Part shown: one piece after another, positions 6,522 to 7,468 of the stretch
Layout of the letters: the number at the start of each line of letters is the position of its first letter
How positions within the stretch are numbered: the stretch's first letter is position 1
DNA from: JACCTH01 sp050741915
Lineage (GTDB): Bacteria; Actinomycetota; Acidimicrobiia; Spongiisociales; ZC4RG35
DNA: 7,468 nucleotides
NCBI GenBank assembly: GCA_050741915.1
Contig: JBOGEX010000151.1
Span: 1-7,468 of the forward strand
Reading direction: 5' to 3'
Notes under the pieces: model-generated
The model's database searches: none
Seen by the model: only the letters and a program-made list of their open reading frames with translations
Told to the model about the DNA's origin: nothing
Made by a program: the position numbers and the translations under genes

Positions 6522-6718
6522 GCCGGGATGTCGACGGGAGCGATGATCGGAGGCTCGATCCCCTCAGGGAACGGCTGGTCCTCGAAGTAGAGCTCGAGGG
6601 CCTCGCGCAGATTTGCGAGCGCCTCGTCGAAGCTCTCGCCCTGGCTGGTCACCTCCACCTCAAGGCAGCGAGCGACATACCAGGGAGGCTCGTGAGAAAC
6701 GGCGGCGGTAAAACGCAT
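6518..6718 (-). CDS. hicB: HicB-family antitoxin
   Basis: This 66-residue protein has the partial RNase-H-like HicB fold: MRFTAAVSHEPPWYVARCLE, then VEVTSQGESFDEALANLREA and LELYFEDQPFPE. The alternating strands followed by the GESFDEALANLREALELYFE helix are the family signature. It binds and blocks HicA. No C-terminal DNA-binding domain is present; the protein ends IIAPVDIPA, so autoregulation by this protein alone is doubtful. It precedes the toxin gene and overlaps it by 4 nt (hicBA order). ATG 6718 has no Shine-Dalgarno but lies 6 nt after a -10 element. It is intact while its toxin is broken. Confidence 0.87.
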   Translation of the reverse strand: MRFTAAVSHEPPWYVARCLEVEVTSQGESFDEALANLREALELYFEDQPFPEGIEPPIIAPVDIPA

Positions 6719-6724
6719 GTGGAT

Positions 6725-6730
6725 ACTCTA
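6725..6730 (-). promoter_or_regulatory. -10 element of a likely leaderless promoter for hicBA
   Basis: On the minus strand, TAGAGT (TAnnnT) is followed by ATCCAC and then the hicB ATG, so transcription would start at the ATG. The -35 is not convincing. Confidence 0.4.
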
Positions 6731-6772
6731 CGGGCCGGGAGCCGCTGAGTTCATTCCTACGGCGGGGAGGCG

Positions 6773-7021
6773 CTATCCAGCCCGGCGACGAATAAACGTG
6801 ACAGCGACCATGATGGCCAGCACGACCGGCGTGAAGGTGACCGGGAAGGCTCCGACCTGGTCGGAGGGGTTGCGTCCGGTCCAGGTGAGAATGGTGTTGC
6901 CGTCATCGTCGGCCTCGGTTGAGTTGGTCCATCGCTCCAATGGCCTGGCCGTGGCTCCGGCTACCGGGGCGCGGATGCTGATCTGCGCAGTCGGCGACTC
7001 GCCGCCGCCGTGGGTGGGCCG
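6773..7021 (-). pseudogene. DUF1775/YcnI-like fragment with C-terminal membrane anchor
   Basis: About 83 residues at the end of an open frame resemble the middle and tail of an actinobacterial YcnI-like (DUF1775) protein. These are extracytoplasmic, membrane-anchored domains; YcnI itself binds copper. The stretch PTHGGGESPTAQISIRAP recalls the family HGC.GSPTT strand, with Gly where Cys is usual. It is followed by LERWTNSTEADDDGNTILTW, TGRNPSDQVGAFPVTF, and then a short hydrophobic segment and basic tail (TPVVLAIMVAVTFIRRRAG). The signal peptide and first half are absent; the frame instead enters from an ATPase-like sequence. The linker normally found between the domain and the anchor also appears missing, and the anchor is short. 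This looks like a deletion-scarred gene remnant. The family call is from memory of motifs and is moderate. Confidence 0.45.
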
Positions 7022-7399
7022 CAATCGATCCGCCCAGCGAGCGACGTCGATCGTGTGCCGCTCCATCGCCCGCACGGTCTCGTCGGGAAGGATGGCTTGG
7101 TCCCTGGCGACCTCGGGAGGGAGGCAAATTGGAGATTGGCAACCCCGTACTGATTGACCGCAATGGTGATCGCTTTCCCCCGATAGACATTGCGCTCGGA
7201 CATCAAGGTCCGCAATCGGGCAATGATTCTGGCCGCGGCGTCGCGATCGGTGGCCATCACCTCCATTTGGCCGGTGGAACTATGTCCAATCTCGGTCGGC
7301 CCCCGCAAGAAGAGGACGGCCTTGCCGTCGTCGCCGTCGAGCAGGGTTGCGTCCCAGCGCTGGTGTAAATGAGGGGGCGTGGGTTCCTTGTTCTGTCAT
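7022..7399 (-). pseudogene. N-terminal fragment of an AAA-family ATPase, frameshifted and truncated
   Basis: Read across frames from ATG 7399 (MTEQGTHAP...), the sequence gives HQRWDATLLDGDDGKAVLFL, TDRDAAARIIARLRTLMSER, NVYRGKAITIAVNQYG, and then LPEVARDQAILPDETVRAME followed by RHTIDVARWADRLR. The order NVYRG ... (V)ARD..ILPD ... ERHT...A..A.RL is what precedes the Walker A motif in a group of actinobacterial AAA+ ATPases. Here the sequence leaves the ATPase pattern immediately afterwards, so Walker A, Walker B and the rest are missing. Frame changes lie at the G run 7373-7377 (one extra base) and at 7115-7117 (one missing). The ATG is 1 nt after the stop of the upstream gene, an operon-like spacing. 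Confidence 0.55.
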
Positions 7400-7400
7400 G

Positions 7401-7468
7401 TTACGCGGCGGATGTGACTTCTTCGGTGTTCACCTCCTCGTTGGTGGCGGGGTGGAGAAGTTGGCGGC
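7401..7468 (-). CDS. C-terminal end of an upstream gene, cut by the window edge
   Basis: One minus-strand frame is open from the window end to TAA at 7401-7403 and reads RQLLHPATNEEVNTEEVTSAA. The acidic tail and the single base between its stop and the next ATG make a real gene end plausible. The product cannot be identified from 21 residues. Confidence 0.35.
   Translation of the reverse strand, partial: RQLLHPATNEEVNTEEVTSAA

Noticed and set aside
6961..7308. 115-residue single-frame minus-strand ORF taken as one protein
   Set aside because: Only its first about 65 residues match the ATPase pattern; after about 7116 the pattern continues in another frame, so the remainder is out of frame.
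1..7468. CRISPR array, tRNA, rRNA, transposase or attachment sites
   Set aside because: I looked for regularly spaced repeats, cloverleaf-like arms, DDE-type motifs and flanking terminal repeats and saw none I could support.

Overview
The window looks like high-GC chromosomal DNA from an actinobacterium (or a related high-GC soil lineage). Strong G/C bias at third codon positions, GTG starts, a rifampicin-monooxygenase-like flavoprotein, a DUF664-type DinB protein, an actinobacterial-style dihydrofolate-reductase-family protein and several apparently leaderless starts all point that way. The assignment rests on gene content only.

Layout. Positions 1-906 (+) hold the C-terminal part of a class A FAD monooxygenase whose start lies outside the window. 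Positions 960-1541 (+) hold a DinB/DUF664 protein. Positions 1737-2295 (-) hold a dihydrofolate-reductase-family (RibD-C-like) gene broken by three frameshifts, with an 18-codon ORF just upstream. Positions 2489-5186 (-) hold an intact two-gene unit. Its first gene encodes a 623-residue fusion of a beta-ketoacyl synthase III (StlD/DarB-like) with a heme-oxygenase-like diiron domain. Its second, overlapping by 8 nt, encodes a 277-residue protein I do not recognise. Divergent from this unit, 5286-6198 (+) holds a luciferase-like (LLM) flavin/F420 oxidoreductase gene broken by four frameshifts. Positions 6301-6718 (-) hold a hicB-hicA toxin-antitoxin pair in which the toxin is frameshifted. Positions 6773-7399 (-) hold a degraded stretch in which the front of an AAA-family ATPase gene runs directly into the middle of a DUF1775/YcnI-like gene. 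The last 68 nt hold the end of one more minus-strand gene.

The most interesting unit is 2489-5186. A Cys-His-Asn condensing enzyme fused to a metal-dependent oxygenase-like domain, coupled in translation to a His/Glu-rich helical partner, looks like a compact biosynthetic module: condense an acyl chain, then oxidise, cleave or decarboxylate it. The divergent LLM oxidoreductase could have been a tailoring enzyme, but as sequenced it is not translatable in one frame.

Ten single-event frameshifts fall in four genes, while about 4.4 kb of other coding sequence is clean. This suggests real decay of accessory genes around a maintained core, though sequencing or assembly error is not excluded. No tRNA, rRNA, CRISPR array or recognisable transposase was seen.
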